Below are positions 56,239-64,000 of a stretch of DNA of 64,000 nucleotides, piece after piece. The notes under the pieces are model-generated. The model was not told the DNA's origin. It saw only the letters and a list, made by a program, of their open reading frames with translations, and ran no database searches. The position numbers and the translations under genes were made by a program. Origin of the DNA: QQUJ01 sp050287605 (GTDB lineage: Bacteria; Pseudomonadota; Gammaproteobacteria; QQUJ01); NCBI GenBank assembly GCA_050287605.1, contig JBNKCG010000018.1:110744-174743 (forward strand), given 5' to 3'. Each line of letters opens with the position of its first letter. The first letter of the stretch is position 1.

Positions 56239-57663
56239 CTATTCGATGCGACCCGCCTCGGTCAGCACTTCCTGCTGAAACTTGGCGATGGTATCGAGGG
56301 CCTGTTTCGCGCCGATCTGCCCGGTTATGGCCTTGTCGAACTGCTCCTGCTGCTGGGTCAGCAGTTCAAAGAACTCCGGGATATGCCAGAAATCCTTCTG
56401 CCAGGGCAGCAGTTCCACGTGGGCGCGGTTCCAGGGCTGGAACGAGTTGTAGTCGGGCCGTGCCATCACGCTCTGCAGCGCCGAACTTCCGCCGTTCTTG
56501 GCGAAGTTGAGCTGGGTGTCCTCGGACAGCCACCACTTGACGACGTTGAGCGCCTCCTGCACCACCTCCTCGTCGTTCCATGAAGTCACCACGAAGGGCT
56601 GACCGCCGATGTTGTCCCAGCGCACCATCTTGCCGTTGACCAGGGTGCCGGGCGGCATGGCGTACGCGGTACGGTCTGCGACAGTGGAGGTGGCGGGATC
56701 GATGGCCGTGGCGGAAACCGCGTTCCAGTCGATGATGGCGGCAATCTTGCCCTGCATGTATAGATCGTTGATCTGGAAGATATCCATCTGTCCGGTCTTC
56801 GCCACCGGCGGCGCATACTTCAGATAGCTCAGATACTTGTCGAAGGCGGCGACGGCCTTCGGTGAGTTGACCACACCCACGGCCTGCGCCTTGGGCTGGT
56901 TGCTCTCGTCCCAGATGTCGGCACCGCCCTGCCAGATGAAGGCGTTGATCTGGCAGGAGGAGAAGTCGTAGCCCTTGCCGGCCTGGTAGGCGACGCCGTA
57001 AAAATCTTCGCTGAGGGTCTTGCCCGCCAGCTTGGCGCCGGCTTTGCGCGTAAAGAACTCGCCGATGTTGCCCCAGGTGTTCCAGTCCACTTTGGCCCAG
57101 TCTTCGTAGCTACACGGTAGCGTCTTGTTGTACTTGGCCTTGAATGCCGTCCGCTCGCCCTTGTTGCAGAACAAGTCCTTGCGGTATACCGCCACCTTGG
57201 TGTCGGGCATCTGCGGGAAACCGTAGATGTTGTCCGACTTGTAGGGATAGGTGGCATAGGCCTCCGTCAGCGCCGGGTGCACATCCTTGAGCAGCGCCTG
57301 CAATTGCGGGTCGGCATCGATGTACTTGTTGAGTTTCATGAACTGGCCGCCTTCGATGAAAGTGCCCATCCACTGGCTGTCGGAAACAACCAACTGGTAT
57401 TTCTTCTCCCCGCTCACCATGGAGGCGGCCACGGTATCGTAGAAATTGCCCCAGGGAATGAAATCGATGGCCAACTTGACGTTGTTGCCGGTGGGCGATT
57501 TGTACGTCTTGTCGGCATACTGTTGCATGAAGCGCGTCGGACCCCAATCGGGGCCGACCATGTGGATGGTAATATCTTTCGCCTGCGCCAGCATTGGCAA
57601 CGTCGCGGCAGCTACAAGCGACCCGGCGGTAAGGGTCTTGATCAGCAAGTTCAAGGACTTCAT
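56239..57663 (-). CDS. Sugar ABC transporter periplasmic solute-binding protein
   Basis: 474 residues. A signal peptide of about 28 residues ends in MLAQA before KDITIHMVG. The rest is a two-lobed type I extracellular binding protein (SBP_bac family). Two cysteines about 17 residues apart (LFCNKG, LPCSYED) may form a disulfide. The start ATG at 57663 has an excellent AGGAGGAGG ribosome site. Substrate unknown; the xylA and isomerase neighbours suggest a pentose, polyol or related sugar. Confidence 0.92.
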   Translation of the reverse strand: MKSLNLLIKTLTAGSLVAAATLPMLAQAKDITIHMVGPDWGPTRFMQQYADKTYKSPTGNNVKLAIDFIPWGNFYDTVAASMVSGEKKYQLVVSDSQWMGTFIEGGQFMKLNKYIDADPQLQALLKDVHPALTEAYATYPYKSDNIYGFPQMPDTKVAVYRKDLFCNKGERTAFKAKYNKTLPCSYEDWAKVDWNTWGNIGEFFTRKAGAKLAGKTLSEDFYGVAYQAGKGYDFSSCQINAFIWQGGADIWDESNQPKAQAVGVVNSPKAVAAFDKYLSYLKYAPPVAKTGQMDIFQINDLYMQGKIAAIIDWNAVSATAIDPATSTVADRTAYAMPPGTLVNGKMVRWDNIGGQPFVVTSWNDEEVVQEALNVVKWWLSEDTQLNFAKNGGSSALQSVMARPDYNSFQPWNRAHVELLPWQKDFWHIPEFFELLTQQQEQFDKAITGQIGAKQALDTIAKFQQEVLTEAGRIE

Positions 57664-57721
57664 GGTCACCTCCTCCTGAATAGATTTGTCGTTATTTCGT
57701 CAAGGAGACCGCGGCGCCGGC

Positions 57722-58819
57722 CTAGCGGATGGCCGTGCCGGTCTCCTTTGCAAACACGTGGGTGTTTTCGATACCAACGCCAACCAACAGCTCGCTGCCC
57801 ACGCCGCAGCGAACCGCCTGCTCCTCGGGGAGCACCATCTTCAGGGACACGCCAGCGGATTCGATGTCGAGGATGACGATGTCTCCCAGCGGCTCGGTGA
57901 GATGAACGGTGGCCTTGAACGTCGGCGCATTGGCCGCGTCCGAGACCGGTTTCAGATCGTACGGGCGCACGCCGAACGTCAGCGCTTCACCCACCGGAAA
58001 GGCGCGCAGCGCCTCGGCCCAGGGGCCGCCACAGAATTCGCCGAACGCCGTCTCCACACTCGGCGCCGCCGCACTGCCACTGCGTCGCGCACTCAACAGA
58101 TTCATGCGCGGCGAGCCCACCATACCGGCCACGTACGCATCATCGGGCCGCTCGTAGATAGCGTCGACGCTGTCGACCTGCACCATGCGCCCCTGGCGCA
58201 ACACGCCGATACGCTCGCCCATGGTGAGGGCCTCCAGTTCGTCGGGCGTGGCGTAGACGATGGTCATCTGCTGATCGCGATGAAGACGTTTGAATTCGGC
58301 ACGCGTGTCGTGGCGCAGCTTGGCGTCGAGATTGGTCAGCGGCTCGTCGAGCAGCAGCACCCGTGGCCGCCGGATCAGGGCGCGGGCGATGGCAACGCGC
58401 TGGCGTTCACCACCCGAGGCGGTATCCGGCTTGCGCCCCAGAAGATGACCGAGGCGCAGCAGCTCGGCGACCTCGCCGACGCGTGCCTCGATCTGGGCGC
58501 GCGGGAGTCGCTGTTCGCGCAGCGCAAACGCCAGGTTGTCGAATACCGACAGATGCGGGTAGAGGGCGAAGGTCTGAAAAACCATCGCCACGCCGCGCTC
58601 ACGCACCGGCAGGGTCGCGATATCAACGCCATCGAGATAGATGGCACCGGCATCCGGGCGTTCGATACCGCAGATACAGCGAAACGTCGTCGTCTTGCCG
58701 CTGGCACTCGGGCCAAGCAAGGCAAAAAACTCCCCGCTGTTGACGTTGAGATCGAGGCCGTCGAGGGCAACGATGTCACCGAACCGCTTGTGCAGGCCGG
58801 AGATCCTGAGTGCCGTCAT
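57722..58819 (-). CDS. Sugar ABC transporter ATP-binding protein 2 (H-loop histidine missing)
   Basis: 365 residues, same class as ATPase 1. Walker A GPSASGKT at 36-43, an intact signature ASGGE at 134-138, and Walker B with Asp158-Glu159. The H-loop position that is His182 in ATPase 1 is Pro182 here (ATPDELEAL). Paired ATPases with an abnormal H-loop are known from glycerol-type GlpS/GlpT transporters, which may be the closest relatives. First transporter gene in the operon. Confidence 0.9.
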   Translation of the reverse strand: MTALRISGLHKRFGDIVALDGLDLNVNSGEFFALLGPSASGKTTTFRCICGIERPDAGAIYLDGVDIATLPVRERGVAMVFQTFALYPHLSVFDNLAFALREQRLPRAQIEARVGEVAELLRLGHLLGRKPDTASGGERQRVAIARALIRRPRVLLLDEPLTNLDAKLRHDTRAEFKRLHRDQQMTIVYATPDELEALTMGERIGVLRQGRMVQVDSVDAIYERPDDAYVAGMVGSPRMNLLSARRSGSAAAPSVETAFGEFCGGPWAEALRAFPVGEALTFGVRPYDLKPVSDAANAPTFKATVHLTEPLGDIVILDIESAGVSLKMVLPEEQAVRCGVGSELLVGVGIENTHVFAKETGTAIR

Positions 58820-58829
58820 GGACTGATCC

Positions 58830-60005
58830 CTAAAAATTCACCCAGGTACTGGTCCGGTGACTCGATTCGATGGCACGGGTGATGAAACGCACGCCGTCCA
58901 CGCCGTCGTCCACCGTCGGAAATCCGGTGCACAACGGATCGGGGTCGCGGCCCTCCAGACGGGCGCTGATCACCTCGGCGACGTCACGATAGAGATTGGC
59001 GAAGCCCTCCAGATAGCCTTCCGGGTGACCGGGAGGAATGCGCGTCACCGCCGCGGCGATGGAGTTGGCACCGTGACCGCCGCGGGTAATACGCCGCGGC
59101 GTCTCGCCCAACGGCGAATAGAGCAGATAGTTAGGATCTTCCTGGGCCCACTCCAGGCCGCCCTTCTCGCCGTAGATGCGGATACGCAGCGCATTCTCGT
59201 TGCCCGGTGCCACCTGACTGGACCACAACATGCCGCGCGCGCCACCCTCGTAACGCAGCATCACCTGCACGTGATCGTCCAGCAGCCGCCCCGCGACGAA
59301 GGTGGTGAGATCGGCCGCCAGCGATTGCAGGCGCAATCCGCTGATGAAGCCCGCGAGGTGAAACGCATGGGTGCCGATGTCGCCGATGCAGCCACCGGCG
59401 CCGGAACGCTTGGGATCGGTGCGCCAGGCGGCCTGCTTCTGACCCGTGTCCTCCAGTTTGGTGGCAAGCCAATCCTGGGGGTACTCCACCTGGATGACGC
59501 GGATGGCGCCCAAAACGCCGTCGGCGACCATGGATTTGGCCTGCCGCACCATGGGGTAGCCGCTGTAGTTGTGGGTCAGGCAAAAGACCAATCCCGTCTC
59601 CTTCACCAGTGCGGCTAGTCGTTGCGCATCCTCCAGCGTGGTGCAGAGCGGCTTGTCGCAAATGACGTGGATGCCACGCCGCAAAAACGCCTCGGCGGCG
59701 GCGTAATGGACATGATTGGGCGTGACGATGGAGACCACGTCGATGCCGTCATCGCGAGCGGCCTCGCGCTCGGCCATCTCTTCGAAACTGGCGTAACTGC
59801 GCTCCTCGGCAAGACCCAACTCGCGGGCCGAGGCCAGCGCGCGCTTGGCATCCGACGCCAGCGCTCCGGCGACCAACTCGTAGCGGTCATCCAGCCGCGC
59901 GGCGATGCGGTGCACAGCACCGATGAACGCGCCTTGGCCGCCGCCCACCATTCCCAGCCGCAGACGCCGGCCGATCGACTCCCCCTGCCCTCCTTCGATT
60001 GCCAT
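58830..60005 (-). CDS. Gfo/Idh/MocA family oxidoreductase
   Basis: 391 residues. An N-terminal NAD(P)-binding Rossmann domain (GMVGGGQGAFIGAVH), the catalytic-region motif CDKPLC at the position of the usual EKP, and the C-terminal DIGTHAFHLAG with conserved Asp and His. The probable role is oxidation or epimerisation at a sugar or inositol carbon. The ATG at 60005 has GAGGAGGGGG upstream. Ten bases separate it from each neighbour, so it belongs to the operon. Exact substrate cannot be named. Confidence 0.9.
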   Translation of the reverse strand: MAIEGGQGESIGRRLRLGMVGGGQGAFIGAVHRIAARLDDRYELVAGALASDAKRALASARELGLAEERSYASFEEMAEREAARDDGIDVVSIVTPNHVHYAAAEAFLRRGIHVICDKPLCTTLEDAQRLAALVKETGLVFCLTHNYSGYPMVRQAKSMVADGVLGAIRVIQVEYPQDWLATKLEDTGQKQAAWRTDPKRSGAGGCIGDIGTHAFHLAGFISGLRLQSLAADLTTFVAGRLLDDHVQVMLRYEGGARGMLWSSQVAPGNENALRIRIYGEKGGLEWAQEDPNYLLYSPLGETPRRITRGGHGANSIAAAVTRIPPGHPEGYLEGFANLYRDVAEVISARLEGRDPDPLCTGFPTVDDGVDGVRFITRAIESSHRTSTWVNF

Positions 60006-60014
60006 GCCCCCTCC

Positions 60015-61070
60015 TCAGACCAGTCCCAGCAGAATGTCGTTGGTGCGCTGGTCCACGCCGCCGTCTGCGAAATCGTCGAAGGCTCTTTCGGTGACACGGA
60101 TAATGTGATCGCGCACGAAGGCCGCGCCTTCCCGCGCGCCGTCTTCGGGATGCTTGAGACAGCACTCCCATTCCACTACCGCCCAGCCGGGGAAGTCGTA
60201 GGCCGCCAGCTTGGAGAAGATGCCGACGAAATCCACCTGGCCGTCGCCCAGTGAACGGAACCGTCCAGCGCGATCGACCCAGGCCTGGTAGCCGCCGTAA
60301 ACGCCCTGTCGTGGCGACGGATTGAACTCCGCATCCTTGACGTGAAACATCTTGATGCGCTCGTGGTAGACGTCGATGAAGCCGAGGTAGTCGAGCTGCT
60401 GCAGGACGAAATGGCTGGGATCGTAGAGGATGTTGCAGCGCGGATGTCCGTCGACCTTGTCGAGAAACTTCTCGAAGGTGATGCCGTCGTGCAGATCCTC
60501 GCCCGGGTGAATCTCGTAGCAGACGTTGACGCCCGCCTCGTCGAAGGCGTCGAGAATGGGCCGCCAGCGCTTGGCGAGTTCGTTGAACGCACTCTCCACC
60601 AGTCCCGCCGGCCGCTGCGGCCAGGGGTAGAGATAGGGCCAGGCCAGGGCGCCGGAGAAGGTGACGTGGTCGGTCAATCCGAGATTGTGCGAGGCCTTGG
60701 CGTTGAGCAGCATCTGGTTCACCGCCCACTCCTGTCGCGCGCGGGGATTGCCGCGCACCGATTCCGCAGCGAAGCCATCGAACGCCAGATCGTAGGCCGG
60801 GTGCACCGCCACCAACTGTCCCTGCAGATGCGTGGAGAGCTCCGTCAGTTGCAGCCCCGCCTCGCCCAGGATGCCCTTGACCTCGTCGCAGTAATCCTTG
60901 CTGGCGGCGGCCCTCTCCAGGTCGAACAGGCGGCCGTCCCAACTGGGCATCTGCACGCCTTCGTAGCCGACTTCGGCCGCCCAGGCGGCGATGGCGGACA
61001 ACGAGTTGAAGGGAGCCTCGTCCCCGGCAAACTGCGCCAAAAACAACGCCGGACCTTTCAGGGTCTTCAT
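60015..61070 (-). CDS. Sugar phosphate isomerase/epimerase, TIM-barrel (AP endonuclease 2 family)
   Basis: 351 residues, xylose-isomerase-like TIM barrel. Metal-site residues are visible in CYEIHPGEDLH (Glu), LYDPSHF (Asp, His), FHVKDAEF (His, Asp) and VVEWECC (Glu). Related to IolE/IolH and hydroxypyruvate isomerase-like proteins. First gene of the sugar operon, with GGAGGAGG before the ATG, directly behind the LacI-type operator. Confidence 0.9.
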   Translation of the reverse strand: MKTLKGPALFLAQFAGDEAPFNSLSAIAAWAAEVGYEGVQMPSWDGRLFDLERAAASKDYCDEVKGILGEAGLQLTELSTHLQGQLVAVHPAYDLAFDGFAAESVRGNPRARQEWAVNQMLLNAKASHNLGLTDHVTFSGALAWPYLYPWPQRPAGLVESAFNELAKRWRPILDAFDEAGVNVCYEIHPGEDLHDGITFEKFLDKVDGHPRCNILYDPSHFVLQQLDYLGFIDVYHERIKMFHVKDAEFNPSPRQGVYGGYQAWVDRAGRFRSLGDGQVDFVGIFSKLAAYDFPGWAVVEWECCLKHPEDGAREGAAFVRDHIIRVTERAFDDFADGGVDQRTNDILLGLV

Positions 61071-61134
61071 GATGGTTCCTCCTCCGGATAGGGGTGGTGC
61101 TGCAGCCCGTTTATTGTATTTTCGTGGAGTGTAG

Positions 61135-61148
61135 TGTAAACGTTTACA
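61135..61148. promoter_or_regulatory. LacI-family operator
   Basis: TGTAAACGTTTACA, a perfect 14-base palindrome with the central CG typical of LacI/GalR-family sites. It covers the -10 box of the leftward sugar-operon promoter. Either adjacent LacI-type regulator could bind it. Confidence 0.85.
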
Positions 61149-61170
61149 TTAATCAAAAAGATGTTGTCAA
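61143..61170 (-). promoter_or_regulatory. Sigma-70 promoter of the sugar operon
   Basis: On the minus strand a consensus TTGACA (61170-61165), 16 bases, TGTAAA (61148-61143). The -10 lies inside the palindrome, so repressor and polymerase should exclude each other. Confidence 0.68.
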
Positions 61171-61355
61171 TGATTTTGATTGTATTTCTTTCATCATTAT
61201 CAAACCGCTTCAATCAAATAAAACAGCCTGAGTGACTCAACGAGAATATGAAGAACTGTATATAACTTTTTGATTACCATATTTTTAATTCATCCAATCT
61301 TTGTATTGTTTTGGACGAAACCGAGGGAGTGGTCCGGATGACAACGGAGTGATCT
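61171..61355. other. AT-rich part of the gap between the sugar operon and the first LacI gene
   Basis: Between the leftward promoter and the rightward regulator promoter lies a stretch strikingly AT-rich for this genome, with many TTTT/ATTT runs, and no gene. It could be bent or bind a nucleoid protein. No second copy of the palindrome is present. Confidence 0.6.
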
Positions 61356-61384
61356 TTTACAGTACCTCATTTTGAGGTTATCTT
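61356..61384 (+). promoter_or_regulatory. Promoter of the first LacI gene with embedded dyad
   Basis: TTTACA (61356-61361), 17 bases, TATCTT (61379-61384). The spacer contains an inverted repeat ACCTCA-TTT-TGAGGT (61364-61378). Leader about 50 bases. Confidence 0.6.
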
Positions 61385-61441
61385 ACGCTATCGGCGACCA
61401 GCCAGCGGCGCGCCGCAGCACACCCATATAGAGGCCGAACC

Positions 61442-62476
61442 TTGGAGCCATCAGACAGACCCAGAAATCGCCTGCGCCTAGCAGACATCGCGCGCCGGGC
61501 AGGCGTTAGCACGGCCACCGTGGATCGCGTCATCCATAGCCGCCCCGGTGTCAAACCCCATACCGTCAACCACATCCAGGCGGTTATCCGGGAGATGGAG
61601 TCCAGTCAGTCCCAATCGGATAGGAGCGCACGGCGGCGGCCGCGCAAGCGATTTGATGTGCTGCTTCCGGAGGGCACCAACAGCTTCTACCAGGCGCTGA
61701 CGCAGCACATCGAATCCCTCAACGAGGGCGGCAATGACGACGCGCACTTCACGCTGCACCAGATCGAAGGCTTCAATCCGCGCCCCCTGGCGGACGCCAT
61801 CCAGGAACTGACTCCCCACAGCGACGGCATCGCCATAGTGGCGCTGGAGGACCCGCTGGTACGGGAAGCGGTCAACGCTGCGACGAGCGCCGGCGTGCCC
61901 GTGGTAACCCTGGTCTCCGATCTCAGCAACGGTGGGCAGCAGGCCTACGTGGGGCTGGACAACCGCGCCGCCGGTCGCACGGCGGGGTATCTCATGGGGC
62001 GCTTCATCCACGGCCCCGGTACGGTGTTGTTGATTGCCGGCAGTATGAGCTTGCGCGATCACGAAGAGCGCGAGATCGGTTTTCGCCGCGTGCTCGGCGA
62101 GAGCCCGGTCAATATCGTCGCCCACCTCGAGGACCACGACGACTACCGCAGGAATTACGCTGAAACCCTCAACGCTCTCGACAAATACAGCGACCTGGTG
62201 GGCATCTACAACATCGGCGCCGGCAACCGCGGTATCGCCCAGGCGTTGCAGGAACGCAATCGTCAGCAGGAGGTGGTCTTCATCGGCCACGAGCTCACCC
62301 CCTACTCGCGCCAATATCTCTTGGACGGCGTCATGGATGTGGTGATCGACCAGCACCCCGCGGCCGAAGCCCGTCAGGTGCAGGAGGTGCTACTGACCCT
62401 TAGCGGTATCCGTCCCGGCCCGCTGGAGCCCCCCTCGCCAGGCATGCGTGTCTTCTTTCGTGAGAACCTGCCCTGA
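61442..62476 (+). CDS. LacI family transcriptional regulator with ribose-binding-type sensor
   Basis: 344 residues from a TTG at 61442, supported by AGAGG eight bases upstream. The N-terminal helix-turn-helix is LADIARRAGVSTATVDRV (about 13-30), followed by a hinge and a periplasmic-binding-protein-like sensor domain (YVGLDNRAAGRTAGYLMG). Divergent from the sugar operon across the operator region, so it is the first candidate for the operon repressor. Stop at 62476, convergent with the second LacI gene. Confidence 0.9.
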   Translation: MEPSDRPRNRLRLADIARRAGVSTATVDRVIHSRPGVKPHTVNHIQAVIREMESSQSQSDRSARRRPRKRFDVLLPEGTNSFYQALTQHIESLNEGGNDDAHFTLHQIEGFNPRPLADAIQELTPHSDGIAIVALEDPLVREAVNAATSAGVPVVTLVSDLSNGGQQAYVGLDNRAAGRTAGYLMGRFIHGPGTVLLIAGSMSLRDHEEREIGFRRVLGESPVNIVAHLEDHDDYRRNYAETLNALDKYSDLVGIYNIGAGNRGIAQALQERNRQQEVVFIGHELTPYSRQYLLDGVMDVVIDQHPAAEARQVQEVLLTLSGIRPGPLEPPSPGMRVFFRENLP

Positions 62477-62500
62477 GGGCACCCAACACGTCTGGACGGG

Positions 62501-63538
62501 CTACACGGAATCGCGCTTTACCGGTCCGCTGGAATCGCGCACCACCAGCTCGGTGGGGATGATCACCGGCTCGCGCGAGATGTGCCTGCCCGCCAGCACC
62601 TCGGCCAGCAACAGCATGGCCTGACGACCGATCTCGGTACGCAACTGGCGGATGGTGGTGAGCGCCGGGTTGTAGGCACGGGCGAACGAGATGTCGTCGA
62701 AGCCGATCACGGAAACCTCCCCCGGCACGCTGATGCGGCGGGCCGCCAGCTCGTTGATGGCACCGATCGCCATCTCGTCGTTGGCAGCGAACACCGCGGT
62801 GGGTTTGATCTCGCTGGACCAGATCTGATGCAAGGCGCGGTGGCCGGATCCGACGCTGAAATCTCCCCGGGCGATCCATCCCTCCCGCAGTTCCAGACCG
62901 GCCTGCTCCATGGCCAGGCGGTAGCCGGCTGCGCGGTCTACGCTCAGCACCTCCGGCATCGGACCGCTGATGTGGGCGATGCGGCGATGGCCCAGTGACA
63001 ACAGATGATCGACGGCCTTCTTGGCCGCTAACACGTTGTCGATCTTGATGGTGGGCAGGGGCACGTTGTCGATGTACTCCAGCGCGACCACCATGGGCGG
63101 CAGGCGGCGTTGCTGTTGGAGAAACTCGCCCGGCAGCGTGCCGGTCATGAGGATCAGGCCGTCCGCATGGCGCCCGGCCACCATATCGAAGTAAAGGCGC
63201 TCGCGATCGGGATCGTCGCGGGTGTTGCCCATCAATACCGAGTAGCCGAGGTCATGCGCCTGCTGCTCCACGCCGCGAAAAATCTCCAGATAGAAGGGAT
63301 TGGCGATGTCCCTCACCACCAAAATCACCGTCCTGGTTTCGCGGGCGCGCAGACTCTGAGCCACCCGATTAGGGGTGTAGTTGACCGCCCGCACCGCCTG
63401 CATCACCTTGTCGCGCGTCTCCTGGGAGACCTTATTCGGCGATTTCAGGGTACGCGAAACCGTCGCCGTCGAAACACCGGCCAGTCGGGCGACATCCTTG
63501 ATGGTCCCCCGCGCATGGCGCAATGGTCTATCGGCCAT
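62501..63538 (-). CDS. LacI/GalR family transcriptional regulator
   Basis: 345 residues. Classic helix-turn-helix TIKDVARLAGVSTATVSRTL, hinge VNYTPNRVAQSLRARET, and a GalR-type sensor (DNVLAAKKAVDHLLSLGHRRIAHISG; FAANDEMAIGAINEL; VSVIGFDDI). It is separated from the first LacI gene by 24 bases and convergent with it. It could control the sugar operon or the transporter gene at the right end of the window. Confidence 0.93.
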   Translation of the reverse strand: MADRPLRHARGTIKDVARLAGVSTATVSRTLKSPNKVSQETRDKVMQAVRAVNYTPNRVAQSLRARETRTVILVVRDIANPFYLEIFRGVEQQAHDLGYSVLMGNTRDDPDRERLYFDMVAGRHADGLILMTGTLPGEFLQQQRRLPPMVVALEYIDNVPLPTIKIDNVLAAKKAVDHLLSLGHRRIAHISGPMPEVLSVDRAAGYRLAMEQAGLELREGWIARGDFSVGSGHRALHQIWSSEIKPTAVFAANDEMAIGAINELAARRISVPGEVSVIGFDDISFARAYNPALTTIRQLRTEIGRQAMLLLAEVLAGRHISREPVIIPTELVVRDSSGPVKRDSV

Positions 63539-63841
63539 CGTGTGTTACCCCGTCATCGTTGCAAGCAAGGGCTGGCAGTGTATAACGACCCGCAGTCAAA
63601 TCAACGCACCCCCCAAATCCGGCCAAACGGGGAGTCGTGCCGCGCCGAACGAATCGCGAGATATACTGACGCGAAATGGGCCGCAGCCCGCGCAGCCCGC
63701 GCAGCGCGCACCAACGCCTATCCCCCCTAGCTACGGTACTTAAGAAATCGCTGTGCGTAGACGATAACCCGAGGGGAGGGGTGGATAGCAGGCCGTCGTG
63801 CGCAGTCGGGTATGGCAATCCCCAGAACATAGAAAGGCCAG
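63539..63841. other. Divergent gap between LacI gene 2 and the last gene (303 bases)
   Basis: Holds a candidate leftward promoter for the LacI gene (63577-63604) and a TATACT (63662-63667) on the plus strand without a clear -35. No LacI-type palindrome is seen and no credible gene. Confidence 0.5.
63577..63604 (-). promoter_or_regulatory. Candidate promoter of LacI gene 2
   Basis: On the minus strand TTGATT (63604-63599), 16 bases, TACACT (63582-63577), about 40 bases before the start codon. Confidence 0.38.
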
Positions 63842-64000
63842 ATGATGCAGGTCGAGCTGGACGAAATCTGGCTGGACAAAATGGAGGGGTGGACGCGCTT
63901 CAGCCGCGCCCAGAAACGTCGACTCTACCGAATCTTCCTAGTATGCGCGGTGGGCGTCAGCTACCTGATGGACACCGCGGTATATGCCCTATTCGCCCTG
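63842..64000 (+). CDS. N-terminus of a probable membrane transporter (cut by window end)
   Basis: Open from the ATG at 63842 (or 63845) to the window edge, 53 codons without a stop. A charged cytoplasmic start (LDEIWLDKMEGWTRFSRAQKR) leads into a hydrophobic helix (IFLVCAVGVSYLMDTAVYAL). The pattern looks like a major facilitator sugar transporter, but only the first helix is visible. AAAGG lies a few bases upstream. Divergent from LacI gene 2. Confidence 0.6.
   Translation, partial: MMQVELDEIWLDKMEGWTRFSRAQKRRLYRIFLVCAVGVSYLMDTAVYALFAL

Noticed and set aside
63528..63830. Open frame across the LacI gene 2 upstream gap (minus strand)
   Set aside because: It overlaps the LacI promoter region, has an Arg-rich composition and no family resemblance or ribosome site.

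Overview
The window is a GC-rich chromosomal segment of a gammaproteobacterium. The gene content and order fit the Chromatiales/Ectothiorhodospirales side of the class better than the enterobacteria. Supporting features are unfused nuoC and nuoD, an hrcA gene with a CIRCE operator next to sigma-32 promoters, a tmRNA tag reading ANDDNYALAA, and a pseudomonad-like order from pnp to grpE. No species name can be given from the sequence alone.

Region 1 (1-10.8 kb): the 3' part of acs converges with a lone CheY-like response regulator. A translation/RNA operon follows on the minus strand: rimP-nusA-infB-rbfA-truB-rpsO-pnp, preceded by an initiator tRNA with its own promoter and terminator (the metY arrangement). 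Region 2 (10.8-25.5 kb): a complete 14-gene nuoA-N operon for respiratory complex I. Region 3 (25.8-33.3 kb): tRNA-Leu(GAG), secG, tpiA, glmM, folP, ftsH, rlmE, a small membrane-protein gene, divergent yhbY, and greA. Region 4 (33.3-48.5 kb): carB, carA, dapB, the dnaJ/dnaK/grpE/hrcA heat-shock group, recN, fur, bamE, rnfH, ratA, smpB and tmRNA. Up to this point the window is conserved housekeeping sequence.

Region 5 (48.5-51.5 kb) is accessory. It holds a cytoplasmic trypsin-like protease, a Crp/Fnr-type regulator, and a divergent secreted protein built from seven W-x-C-x10-C repeats. Region 6 (51.5-64 kb) is a carbohydrate-uptake operon transcribed leftward. In order it encodes a TIM-barrel sugar isomerase, a Gfo/Idh/MocA oxidoreductase, an ABC ATPase, a solute-binding protein, two permeases, a second ABC ATPase, a small membrane protein and xylose isomerase. 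The operon is headed by a sigma-70 promoter whose -10 box lies on a perfect LacI-type palindrome in an AT-rich gap. Two LacI-family regulator genes follow, and the window ends in the start of an apparent membrane transporter gene.

The most interesting points are these: the two ATPases of the sugar transporter carry complementary defects (signature motif in one, H-loop histidine in the other), predicting one canonical and one degenerate ATP site; the cysteine-repeat secreted protein; the hrcA-grpE-dnaK region, with CIRCE repression and two near-consensus sigma-32 promoters side by side; a terminator-like hairpin in the carA leader; a probable leaderless smpB mRNA; and a short REP/MITE-like inverted repeat reaching the rlmE stop codon.
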